From an uncultured Clostridia bacterium (GTDB lineage: Bacteria; Bacillota; Clostridia; Oscillospirales; Ruminococcaceae): a DNA stretch of 23,404 bases. The stretch is from positions 1-23,404 of the forward strand of contig CANPZQ010000015.1 of the NCBI GenBank assembly GCA_947588775.1, in the 5' to 3' direction. A program made the translations under genes and the position numbers. How positions within the stretch are numbered: the stretch's first letter is position 1; the number at the start of each line of letters is the position of its first letter. The notes beneath the pieces are model-generated. The model ran no database searches, had not been told where the DNA came from, and was given only the letters and a program-made list of their open reading frames with translations. Of this stretch, positions 1 to 6,241 are shown in pieces.

Positions 1-457
1 CCTCGGCGGCGGAGCTGTTGCCGCTGCAGGCTCCATCCGCGCGCTCTACCGCTCTGAGATATTTGTTGTCGAGGCAGTGGCAGTATGAGGTCGTGGCGAC
101 CTTGTCTGAAAGCTCCTGCAAAATTCTCGAGCGCAGCTCGATCTGATAGGCGCATTTAACGCTGCCCGAGCCAATCCCGTTTCCGATATAGCTGACAAGC
201 GCGTCGGATACAAAGCACCCGCCGATAAAGAACGCCGCCGTTAGAAACAGCTCCTGCGCGGTACTGTGGTTTTCAAGCCGCGAAAGTATCATCGGGGACA
301 TATAGAACCCGAAAACCGCGCTTGAAACGTTGAATAAAATCTGGAAAAACAGCAGCACTATCGTTTCGGGGCGGTATTTCGCGGCCCGCGAGAAGAAGTA
401 TTTCATGCATTTTAGAATACCGTACTGCGGCTTTTCGTTTTCCTTTTTCTTTGACAT
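1..457 (-). CDS. ABC exporter, membrane-domain N-terminus (partial)
   Basis: The frame is open from an ATG at 457 to the window edge (152 codons, no stop), so this is the N-terminal part of a longer gene running off the left end. The product starts MSKKKENEKPQYGILKCMKY, then has hydrophobic stretches typical of the first transmembrane helices of a type-1 ABC exporter (about residues 30-50 and 70-90). The nucleotide-binding domain would lie outside the window. An AGGAG ribosome site precedes the ATG by about 12 bases. It follows a response regulator and kinase on the same strand but is separated by a terminator and its own promoter (see 492-560), so it looks like the target of that two-component system, as in many exporter-linked LytTR systems. 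The substrate cannot be told. Family assignment rests on the N-terminus only. Confidence 0.7.
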   Translation of the reverse strand, partial: MSKKKENEKPQYGILKCMKYFFSRAAKYRPETIVLLFFQILFNVSSAVFGFYMSPMILSRLENHSTAQELFLTAAFFIGGCFVSDALVSYIGNGIGSGSVKCAYQIELRSRILQELSDKVATTSYCHCLDNKYLRAVERADGACSGNSSAAE

Positions 458-491
458 ATATATTCAATCACTCCTTTCGTGTGACAGCAAC

Positions 492-520
492 AGCATAGCA
501 CAAAAATCCCCGAATTTTTC
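492..520 (-). promoter_or_regulatory. Activator-type promoter of the ABC exporter gene
   Basis: Minus-strand -10 TATGCT (497-492) is preceded by TGTGC, giving an extended -10. The hexamer 17 bases upstream (520-515) is GAAAAA, a poor -35. A weak -35 with the 526-560 direct repeats immediately upstream is the layout of an activator-dependent promoter. It was read by eye only. Confidence 0.4.
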
Positions 521-529
521 ATTTCGGGG
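500..529 (-). terminator. Terminator after the histidine kinase gene
   Basis: On the minus strand the arms CCCCGAA (529-523) and TTCGGGG (514-508) form a 7-bp stem with an 8-nt loop, followed by ATTTTT. It would end the RR-kinase transcript. It overlaps the promoter region of the exporter gene, so read-through and initiation may interfere. Confidence 0.6.
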
Positions 530-560
530 ACGAATTGTATTAGTGAGGGGACGAAATGTA
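526..560 (-). promoter_or_regulatory. Direct repeats, probable LytTR regulator site
   Basis: GGGGACGAATTGTA (526-539) and GGGGACGAAATGTA (547-560) are direct repeats differing at one base and spaced exactly 21 bp, two helical turns. LytTR regulators such as AgrA bind pairs of 9-bp direct repeats separated by 12 bp, the same 21-bp phasing. The pair sits just upstream of the weak -35 of the exporter promoter and next to the gene pair encoding a LytTR regulator. The repeat sequence itself is not the AgrA consensus, so binding is inferred from geometry and context. Confidence 0.5.
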
Positions 561-565
561 ACATA

Positions 566-1234
566 TTACTTCTCATTCTCCCGCACCGGAAGCAGGATTT
601 CCGTGGTGAACGCGCCCTCCTCCGAGTTTCGGGAGATATATCCGCCGAGCCGCTTTACAACGTCGTCGATTCGCCCGAGGCCGAGGCCGTGTTCGCCGCC
701 CTTGGTGCTTTTAAAGACGTTTCCGATTTTTTTAAGCTTACCGCCTGAGGTAAAATTAAGAAACGATATATAAAGCTGGTTCCCCTTTAAATCGATATAT
801 ACGCGGATAACGCGGCTCTCCTCGGGAAGGCTGCCGCACGCCTCGATTGCGTTGTCGAAGAGGTTTCCGAGAATAGTGCATAAATCCACCGCCGAAACCG
901 GGAGCAGCACCGGAATATGCGCGTCGGCCTCGACCTTGATTTTTCGGTCGTTAGCGAGCGCGATTTTTGAGTTTAAAATCGCGTCGGTCATCGGGTTTCC
1001 GGTTTTAATAACCGTGTCGACGGTGTAGAGGTCGCGCTCGAGCTCGTCGAGATACTCCGAAATCGCCGCGAGGTCGCCCTTGTCGGTATAGGACTTCAAC
1101 ACCTGTATGTGGTTCCGGTAGTCGTGCCGCCAGCCCCGCATTTTGCGGTACATGTTGTCGACCTCTAAAAAATGAGTTTTAAGAAGCTCGCTCTGATAAG
1201 CCTCAATCCGCCTGTTTGCGCGCTTTCCGAGCAT
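566..1234 (-). CDS. GHKL-type sensor histidine kinase, soluble
   Basis: A 222-aa kinase of the AgrC/GHKL type. With the ATG at 1234, the phospho-acceptor box WRHDYRNH puts the histidine at about residue 37. The N box is LGNLFDNAIEAC (about 122-133) and the G box is GEHGLGLGRIDDVV (about 180-193). There is no transmembrane or sensory domain, only a short coiled-coil-like N-terminus, so the signal probably comes from a partner protein or from inside the cell. The GTG at 1243 begins directly after the regulator's stop. The ATG at 1234 is preferred because AGGTGG lies 6 bases before it. It is translationally coupled to the response regulator and followed by a terminator and the exporter gene. Activity on the neighbouring regulator is inferred from adjacency. 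Confidence 0.9.
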   Translation of the reverse strand: MLGKRANRRIEAYQSELLKTHFLEVDNMYRKMRGWRHDYRNHIQVLKSYTDKGDLAAISEYLDELERDLYTVDTVIKTGNPMTDAILNSKIALANDRKIKVEADAHIPVLLPVSAVDLCTILGNLFDNAIEACGSLPEESRVIRVYIDLKGNQLYISFLNFTSGGKLKKIGNVFKSTKGGEHGLGLGRIDDVVKRLGGYISRNSEEGAFTTEILLPVRENEK

Positions 1235-1243
1235 AAATTCCAC

Positions 1244-1942
1244 CTAACCTTTCATCGCGATAAGCGCGCGGTTGACCTTTTCATAGCCGCCGCGCGGCAG
1301 CGGAACCGTTTTCCCGCCCTTGAGGAAGATTTCCGACCGCGTGACCCGAACGATGTACCAAAGATTCACGATATACGACCGCCCGACCCTAAGAAATCTC
1401 CCGTCGAGCCCGGCCTCGATTTCCTTCAGCGGCTTTTTCAGGGTATAGTCCCTTTCGGCATGAACGGTAACGTAGTTTTTAATCACTTCGATAAACTTTA
1501 TGTCGCATACCGGGACGAGCGCGGTTTCATCAGAAAGCTCTAAAACAAGCTTTTTGCCGTCGTCGGAAATCCTCTCGACCGCCCGCGAAAGCACCGAAAA
1601 AAGCTTTATGCGGTCGACCGGCTTCAAAAGGTAGTGCAACGCCGCGACGTCGTAGCCCTCGGCGATGTAGTCGGAGTAGGCAGTGATGAAAATAATCTGC
1701 AAGAGCCGGTTTCCGCCGCTTCTAAGGCGTTTTGCGAGCTCAACCCCCGAAAGCCCCGGCATCTCGATGTCGAGGAGCAAAATATCGGGCGGGCAGTCGG
1801 AATATGAAAACAAAAGTGCCTCGGCTGAGGGAAATTCGAGGACGCGCACGCCCTCGCCGGCCTCCTCCGACCATTCCGAAACGAGCTTTTTCAGATATTC
1901 GCGCTCCTTGGCGTTGTCATCGCAAAGCGACACGGTGAGCAT
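1244..1942 (-). CDS. LytTR-family response regulator
   Basis: A 232-aa protein with a CheY-like receiver (residues 1-120) and a LytTR DNA-binding domain (about 133-230). Receiver residues are all present: D8/D9, phospho-acceptor D58 in LLLDIEMPG, T88 in FITAYSD and K107 in LLKPVD. The ATG at 1942 is chosen because AAGGAGGGG lies 7 bases upstream and the receiver starts right there (MLTVSLCDD); longer in-frame starts add no domain sequence. Its stop codon abuts the kinase start. LytTR regulators usually activate promoters through paired direct repeats; a fitting pair lies at 526-560 ahead of the exporter gene. The inducing signal is unknown. Confidence 0.93.
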   Translation of the reverse strand: MLTVSLCDDNAKEREYLKKLVSEWSEEAGEGVRVLEFPSAEALLFSYSDCPPDILLLDIEMPGLSGVELAKRLRSGGNRLLQIIFITAYSDYIAEGYDVAALHYLLKPVDRIKLFSVLSRAVERISDDGKKLVLELSDETALVPVCDIKFIEVIKNYVTVHAERDYTLKKPLKEIEAGLDGRFLRVGRSYIVNLWYIVRVTRSEIFLKGGKTVPLPRGGYEKVNRALIAMKG

Positions 1943-1964
1943 TGCGCACCCCTCCTTTTTCATC

Positions 1965-1993
1965 ATTATAGCACGCCGGAACGGGGATTGCAA
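1965..1993 (-). promoter_or_regulatory. SigA-type promoter of the RR-kinase operon
   Basis: On the minus strand: TTGCAA (1993-1988), a 17-base spacer ending in TGC, TATAAT (1970-1965). The -10 is a perfect match with an extended TGC. The -35 lies only 11 bp from that of the divergent promoter at 2005. Confidence 0.8.
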
Positions 1994-2004
1994 GAAAAAA
2001 CCGG

Positions 2005-2033
2005 TTGACTTTGCGCCGCCGGTATGGTAAAAT
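2005..2033 (+). promoter_or_regulatory. SigA-type promoter of the 2080 gene
   Basis: TTGACT (2005-2010), 17-base spacer, TAAAAT (2028-2033). It is divergent from and nearly back-to-back with the regulator promoter, so the two may compete or share control. Confidence 0.75.
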
Positions 2034-2079
2034 ATCTGATAATACGTTAAGATGATTATTTACGAAATGAGGAGATAAA

Positions 2080-2481
2080 ACGGTTAAAGACGACGGACAT
2101 ATCACGAGCTGCACGATTACATGGGAGAGCCAAAAGGACCTTCTGAGCGTTGTTACGCGCGTCCTCCCGAAGGAAATTCAGGTGAGATTTCACAGCGGCC
2201 CCGACCTTATGTACGGAAAAATCCGGCTGCTTTCGGACATGCAGAAGAAAAATTTATTTGACATACTGTATAAATGCCTTGACGAATGGGACCGCGACGA
2301 CTACTCCTCCGACGCCCCCGATGCCCCGAGATGGCAGCTCAAAATCTGCACGAAGTGGAGGTGTTTGAGGACTGTGACGGGAAGCGATGGGGCTCCGCCG
2401 TATGGGAGGGAGATTGGGGAGGCTTTAGGCGAGGTTGTGAGGGAGGGGGAGGTTTATTTTTGGGGGAGGGGAGAGAGCTGA
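2080..2481 (+). CDS. Small protein of unknown function, apparent ACG start
   Basis: Not recognised. The frame is open from 2071 to the TGA at 2479-2481 and looks coding from its first codons (KDDGHITSCTITWESQKDLL...), giving about 133 aa, soluble, mixed charge, with no signal peptide or membrane segment. AGGAG at 2070-2074 sits five bases before ACG (2080-2082), exactly where a start codon should be. No ATG, GTG or TTG exists in frame until the GTG at 2182, which has its own AAGGA 8 bases upstream and would give a 99-aa protein. So either ACG is used at low efficiency, a T-to-C change has silenced an ATG, or the shorter form is made. It has its own promoter (2005-2033) and terminator. Confidence 0.5.
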   Translation, partial: TVKDDGHITSCTITWESQKDLLSVVTRVLPKEIQVRFHSGPDLMYGKIRLLSDMQKKNLFDILYKCLDEWDRDDYSSDAPDAPRWQLKICTKWRCLRTVTGSDGAPPYGREIGEALGEVVREGEVYFWGRGES

Positions 2482-2504
2482 ATTACGGGAACATGTTATT
2501 AAAT

Positions 2505-2538
2505 AAAACCCGGCATGATTTCAGCCATGCCGGGTTTT
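2505..2538. terminator. Bidirectional terminator between convergent genes
   Basis: A perfect 13-bp stem AAAACCCGGCATG / CATGCCGGGTTTT with an 8-nt loop. T-runs on both strands serve the 2080 gene and the PLP lyase gene. Confidence 0.9.
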
Positions 2539-2595
2539 GATATGCATCAAATATTTTATGGTATATGACAAGACGCAGGATGTTTGTTTTTGTCC

Positions 2596-3780
2596 TTACA
2601 AAGCCTGCCCTTTCCACATCTCCACCCCATTCCTAAGCCTCTCCAGCCCGTCCTCCACGGTCGCCCTCGGGCATGCAACATTCATTCTCAGAAAACCTTC
2701 TCCGGCGGAGCCGTACTCGTTTCCGGGGCAGAGGTAGAGGCCGGTTTTTTCGCGGATAAACGCGCCGAGCTCCTCGGAGCCGCAGCCGAGGGCTGTGCAG
2801 TCGAGCCAGACGAGATATGTCGCGTCGCCCCGAACCGCCCTGATTCCGGGGACATTTTCGTCGATAAAGCTTTCGACGCGCCGCCTGTTTTCAAAGAGGT
2901 ATTCGCGGAGCTCGTCGAGCCATTCGCCGCCTTTTGTGAATGCCGCGACCGTCGCGGCGACAGCGAATGAGTTCGGCTCGGCGACCTCGTCGGTATTGAG
3001 CGCGCGCCATACCTTATGGCGAAGCTGCGGGTTCGGAACGAGCACCGCAGCAGAGTTGATTCCGGGGATTCCGAAGCACTTGGTAGGGGAGAGGCAACTT
3101 ACGGAAATTTCGCGGCACACTTCTGAAACCGAGGCGAACGGGACGTAGCCCTTGTCGGGCTCGGTGACGTCGCAGTGGATTTCGTCCGAAACGACGGTAA
3201 CGCCGTATTTTTTGCAGAGCTCGCCGATTTTTTCAAGAACCTCGCGGCTCCAGATTTTGCCGACGGGGTTTTGCGGGTTGCATAAAATCATCAGCGTCGC
3301 CTGCGGGTCGGCGAGCTTTTTTTCGAGGTCGTCGAAGTCGACGGAATATTCGCTGTTTTCGTATTTAAGCGGATTTTCAAGGACGAAACGGCCGTTATTT
3401 ATAATTGAGTTAAAGAATATATTGTATACCGGAGTTTGGATTACGACCTTTTCGGCGGGGGAGGTGAGTTTTCTGACGCAGCTCGATATTGCGGGTACGA
3501 CGCCTGTGCAGAAAACAAGCTCGTCGGGGGAAATTTCGAGGCCGTGGCGGGATTTCCACCAGCCGGCGTAGCTTTCCGCCCAGCTGTCGGGGATTACGGA
3601 ATATCCGAAAACGCCGTGACCCGCGCATCTGAAAATCGCGTCGCGAATGCAGGGCGCGGTTTTAAAATCCATGTCCGCGACCCACATCGGGAGCTCGTTA
3701 TCCTTTACGTCCCATTTCAGTGAAGCGGTGCCGCGCCTTTGGACGGGGGTGTCGAAGCAAAAGCTTTTTTTGGAATCCAT
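2596..3780 (-). CDS. MalY/PatB-type PLP enzyme (cystathionine beta-lyase or aminotransferase)
   Basis: A 394-aa fold-type I PLP enzyme of the MalY/PatB group (E. coli MalY is about 390 aa). Visible motifs: PMWVADMDF (31-39), CNPQNPVG (167-174), Asp199 in SDEIH for the pyridine nitrogen, the PLP lysine K234 in SPTKCFG, and the substrate carboxylate Arg365 in FLRMNVACPR. Family members cleave cystathionine or other C-S substrates to pyruvate, ammonia and a thiol; several are annotated as aminotransferases, and the substrate here is not decidable. The ATG at 3780 has AAGGAG five bases upstream. It lies 9 bp after the DUF3737 gene on the same strand, in one operon from the promoter at 4707-4735. 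Confidence 0.92.
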   Translation of the reverse strand: MDSKKSFCFDTPVQRRGTASLKWDVKDNELPMWVADMDFKTAPCIRDAIFRCAGHGVFGYSVIPDSWAESYAGWWKSRHGLEISPDELVFCTGVVPAISSCVRKLTSPAEKVVIQTPVYNIFFNSIINNGRFVLENPLKYENSEYSVDFDDLEKKLADPQATLMILCNPQNPVGKIWSREVLEKIGELCKKYGVTVVSDEIHCDVTEPDKGYVPFASVSEVCREISVSCLSPTKCFGIPGINSAAVLVPNPQLRHKVWRALNTDEVAEPNSFAVAATVAAFTKGGEWLDELREYLFENRRRVESFIDENVPGIRAVRGDATYLVWLDCTALGCGSEELGAFIREKTGLYLCPGNEYGSAGEGFLRMNVACPRATVEDGLERLRNGVEMWKGQAL

Positions 3781-3789
3781 TTTAACTCC

Positions 3790-4671
3790 TTACTCGCCGC
3801 AGCACTTGCATTTGCACTTGCATTCCGGCGTTTCCTTGCAGATTATTTTCGTCTTTGATGGGTCGATTTTGTCCTTTTCGATAATCAGCTCGCCTATGCT
3901 TTCCGCGCGGATAGTTCCGCCAGACGGGTTAATTACGCTGTCGATGGGGCTGTCGATTTCCGCGTCGACGGTCGAATATTCAAAGGCGAGCGTTGTGTTA
4001 ATGAGGTTGCAGCCGCGCATCACGAGGTTGTCTATGTAGCACATTCCCTGGAGGCTTTCAATCGTGCAGTTTATGAGCGTGAGATTTTTCGCGTTCCAGC
4101 CGAGGTATTCGCCCGAGATAAACGAGTCGTAAACCGTGACGTTTTCGCTGTTCCAGAACGCGTCTTTGGAAAGAAGCCGCGAGTTTCTCACCGTCACGTT
4201 TTTGACGCCGTCGAAGGAGTAGTTCCCGTAGAGCGTGAGGTTTGATACTTCCATATTTTCGGAGTTCATCGCGAAGTAGTCGCCCTTTGCCTCTACGTTT
4301 TCAAGAACCACTCCGTCGCAGCTCCAGAGCGTTTCGGAAGCCGAGGGGAATGAAACGTCTTTAATTTTTACCCCATGGCATCTTCTGAAGCCTTTTGGAG
4401 CCTCATAGGCGCATTTTTCCAAAGAAACGTCGTCGGTATACCATATTCCCGCGCGCGCCATTTCAAAGAAAACGCAGTCGCGGGCGGTTATGTGCTTTGA
4501 ATACCACAGCGGGTATTTCCACTTGAACATCGAGTTTATCAGCTCGATGTTTCTGCTCTCCTTGAGAGGGGATTCGCCGTCGGTAAAAATAGTGTCGGAT
4601 ATTTTGAGGTTTTCGCCCTTAAACAGGGGTCGCTCCCCGGTATAAAACTGCCGCCTTATAAGCTGCTGCAT
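3790..4671 (-). CDS. DUF3737 family protein with Cys-rich tail
   Basis: A 293-aa protein built of short repeated strands (runs such as NVTVRNSRL, NLTLINCTI), the pattern of a right-handed parallel beta-helix, as in the DUF3737 family; the biochemical role of that family is unknown to me. There is no signal peptide, so it is probably cytosolic. The last residues CKETPECKCKCKCCGE hold six cysteines in 16 positions after a cysteine-poor body, suggesting metal binding or redox chemistry (inference). The ATG at 4671 follows AAAGGA by 8 bases. It is first in an operon with the MalY-type lyase, an enzyme class that can release thiols or sulfide. Confidence 0.8.
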   Translation of the reverse strand: MQQLIRRQFYTGERPLFKGENLKISDTIFTDGESPLKESRNIELINSMFKWKYPLWYSKHITARDCVFFEMARAGIWYTDDVSLEKCAYEAPKGFRRCHGVKIKDVSFPSASETLWSCDGVVLENVEAKGDYFAMNSENMEVSNLTLYGNYSFDGVKNVTVRNSRLLSKDAFWNSENVTVYDSFISGEYLGWNAKNLTLINCTIESLQGMCYIDNLVMRGCNLINTTLAFEYSTVDAEIDSPIDSVINPSGGTIRAESIGELIIEKDKIDPSKTKIICKETPECKCKCKCCGE

Positions 4672-4706
4672 ACTATCCGTCCTTTCGTAATAAATCGTTC
4701 TATGGT

Positions 4707-4735
4707 ATTTTACACCCTTTCGCGGAAAAAAGCAA
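4707..4735 (-). promoter_or_regulatory. SigA-type promoter of the DUF3737-lyase operon
   Basis: Minus strand: TTGCTT (4735-4730), 17-base spacer, TAAAAT (4712-4707), about 35 bases before the DUF3737 start codon. Confidence 0.65.
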
Positions 4736-4764
4736 GCCCCCGCAAAAAAGAATATGGCGGAAGC

Positions 4765-4848
4765 GAAGCGGCGGGGAAAGCTGGCTTCATCGTCCCACCC
4801 GCCCGCCCCCGTAATTTCGCTGTATCTTACCGCTTTCCCCGCCGCTTC
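4765..4848 (+). repeat. GC-rich hairpin element, copy A1
   Basis: A perfect 17-bp inverted repeat: GAAGCGGCGGGGAAAGC (4765-4781) and its exact complement (4832-4848), separated by a 50-nt loop. The loop carries the C-rich core GTCCCACCCGCCCGCCCC starting at 4793. On the other strand this core is a four-tract G-quadruplex motif with single-base loops. Copies with the same design lie at 7112-7191 and 16757-16839, and half of one at 23367. The 588 bp between genes (4672-5259) hold no credible gene; reading frames there are low-complexity. Confidence 0.8.
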
Positions 4849-4908
4849 TTACGGAGCTGGGCGTAAATAATTCTGTTTTGTGATGTTCGGGTTCTGGTTT
4901 TTGAGGCA

Positions 4909-5012
4909 GTCGCGGCGAATGGGGCGGGGTGGGCGGGCGGGTGGGGCGCAGAAAGCAGTGGCGGGCGCAGAAAGCAGTGGCGGGCGCAGAAATCAGCCCC
5001 ATTCGCCGCGAC
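4909..5012 (-). repeat. GC-rich hairpin element, inverted copy with 19-bp tandem repeats
   Basis: A perfect 17-bp inverted repeat GTCGCGGCGAATGGGGC (4909-4925) and complement (4996-5012). The 70-nt interior starts with six G-tracts of 3-4 bases separated by single bases (4921-4946), the reverse orientation of the core seen in the neighbouring copies. It then holds about three tandem 19-bp units around GCGCAGAAAGCA (4943-4999), the last one diverged. Confidence 0.75.
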
Positions 5013-5042
5013 GGTCCTTTGCGCAGACATTAGGCCTGAAGT

Positions 5043-5123
5043 CCCGCGCCCAAGCCTGAGCCTCACCCACCCCCGCTCCGCCTTCGGCTCCGGGGGGCGG
5101 GATTCGGCTCAGGCGGGCGCGGG
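5043..5123 (+). repeat. Compound palindrome with nested hairpin
   Basis: The outer arms CCCGCGCCC (5043-5051) and GCCTGAGCC (5054-5062) pair with GGCTCAGGC (5106-5114) and GGGCGCGGG (5115-5123): 18 bp with a two-base bulge. Inside lies a small hairpin around GCCTTCGGC. A close relative of the middle part is at 16649-16715. There the inner hairpin becomes GCCCC-GCAA-GGGGC, so loop and arm have changed while pairing is kept. Confidence 0.7.
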
Positions 5124-5199
5124 GCCGTCGCTGCTTTCGTCGGTCCCACCCGCCCGCCCCCAACCCTCGCCTTCCTTTCCCCGCTCCGCCCCCGCGCCC
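5115..5199 (+). repeat. GC-rich hairpin element, copy A2
   Basis: A perfect 10-bp inverted repeat GGGCGCGGGG (5115-5124) / CCCCGCGCCC (5190-5199) enclosing GTCGGTCCCACCCGCCCGCC. Its left arm is the same sequence that closes the palindrome at 5043-5123, so the two stems exclude each other. It ends 2 bp before the -35 of the glucokinase promoter. Confidence 0.7.
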
Positions 5200-5201
5200 G
5201 G

Positions 5202-5230
5202 TTGACAACGCCCCTGCAACGTGCTAAAAT
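5202..5230 (+). promoter_or_regulatory. SigA-type promoter of the glucokinase operon
   Basis: TTGACA (5202-5207), 17-base spacer ending in TGC, TAAAAT (5225-5230); a perfect -35 with an extended -10. Transcription would start near 5237, 23 bases before the ATG, so the repeat block upstream is not in this transcript. Confidence 0.85.
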
Positions 5231-5259
5231 ATTCTCATCACTTCCGAAGGAGAATCGAC

Positions 5260-6201
5260 ATGAAATACTACATTGGAATAGATTTGGGCGGAACGAACAT
5301 CGCCGCCGGAGTTGTCAGCAGCGAGTATAAAATCCTCGCGAAGGCCTCCGTTCCCACAAAACGCCCCCGCAGCTGCCGCGAAATCTGCGGCGACATGGCT
5401 CGCCTTGCCCGCGGCGTCGCCTCAGAGGCAGGAATTACGCTTGATGACGTCGAATATATCGGCGTGGGAGCCCCCGGCATGATTGACAGCGAGAGGGGAG
5501 TGGCGGAATATTCCAACAACCTCGATTTTTACAACGAGCCGATTGCCGACTATATCCGCGAGGCGGTCAACCGCCCGGTTTACGTTGAAAACGACGCGAA
5601 CGCGGCGGCTTTGGGGGAATTCGCCGCGGGCGCGGCAAAGGGCCGTTCGAGCGCGGTATGCATAACTCTCGGTACAGGGGTCGGCGGGGGAATCATCATC
5701 GACGGGAAAATCTATTCCGGCTTCAATTTTGCGGGAGCGGAGCTCGGCCACATGGTTATTGAGGTCGACGGCGCGCAATGCACCTGCGGAAGAAAGGGCT
5801 GTTTCGAGGCGTACAGCTCCGCGACGGGGCTTATCCGCATGACGAAGGAAGCTATGGACGCTCACCCCGAATCCAAAATGCATGAAATGGTCGGCGACCA
5901 CGTTTCCGGAAGGCTCGCCTTTAACGCCATGCGCGCGGGCGACGCGGCCGCAAAGGGCGTTGTCGACAAATACATAAAGTATCTCGCCGCCGGAATCGCC
6001 AACGTTATAAATATTTTCCAGCCCGAGGTCTTATGCATAGGAGGCGGGGTCTGCAACGAGGGCGACGCGCTCATGCTGCCGCTTCGCGAGGCCGTCCGCG
6101 AGGAGGTCTATACAAAGCGTTCCCCGAAAAATACCGAAATCGTCCGCGCTCAGCTCGGCAACGAGGCCGGAATCATCGGCGCGGCTCTTTTAAAGGTTTG
6201 A
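5260..6201 (+). CDS. glcK: ROK-family glucokinase
   Basis: A 313-aa sugar kinase of the ROK family, most like Firmicute glucokinases, which phosphorylate glucose with ATP for glycolysis. It has the ATP loop DLGGTN (8-13), catalytic Asp112 in ENDANAA, LGTGVGGG (137-144), and the ROK zinc site made by His164 (ELGH) with C174, C176 and C181 (CTCGRKGC). Start: the ATG at 5260 has AAGGAG 8 bases upstream; a GTG at 5221 in the same frame lies inside the promoter and is discarded. Substrate specificity (glucose versus another hexose) is inferred from family resemblance. It is first gene of a likely operon with the 4Fe-4S membrane protein 40 bp downstream. Confidence 0.9.
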   Translation: MKYYIGIDLGGTNIAAGVVSSEYKILAKASVPTKRPRSCREICGDMARLARGVASEAGITLDDVEYIGVGAPGMIDSERGVAEYSNNLDFYNEPIADYIREAVNRPVYVENDANAAALGEFAAGAAKGRSSAVCITLGTGVGGGIIIDGKIYSGFNFAGAELGHMVIEVDGAQCTCGRKGCFEAYSSATGLIRMTKEAMDAHPESKMHEMVGDHVSGRLAFNAMRAGDAAAKGVVDKYIKYLAAGIANVINIFQPEVLCIGGGVCNEGDALMLPLREAVREEVYTKRSPKNTEIVRAQLGNEAGIIGAALLKV

Positions 6202-6241
6202 TTCGGGCAGATATTTTTAAACCGTAATTCGGAGGAATCAC

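Noticed and set aside
526..560. Link between the LytTR repeats (GGGGACGA...) and the GGGGACGATT start of the 113-bp units
   Set aside because: Only eight bases are shared and the units lack the TGTA end and the 21-bp phasing; probably chance.
4787..5208. Open frames in the GC-rich block
   Set aside because: They are Pro/Arg/Gly low-complexity, lie over perfect inverted repeats, and have no ribosome sites.
5221..5259. GTG at 5221 as glucokinase start
   Set aside because: It lies inside the promoter -10 region; the ATG at 5260 has a proper ribosome site and begins the ROK domain.
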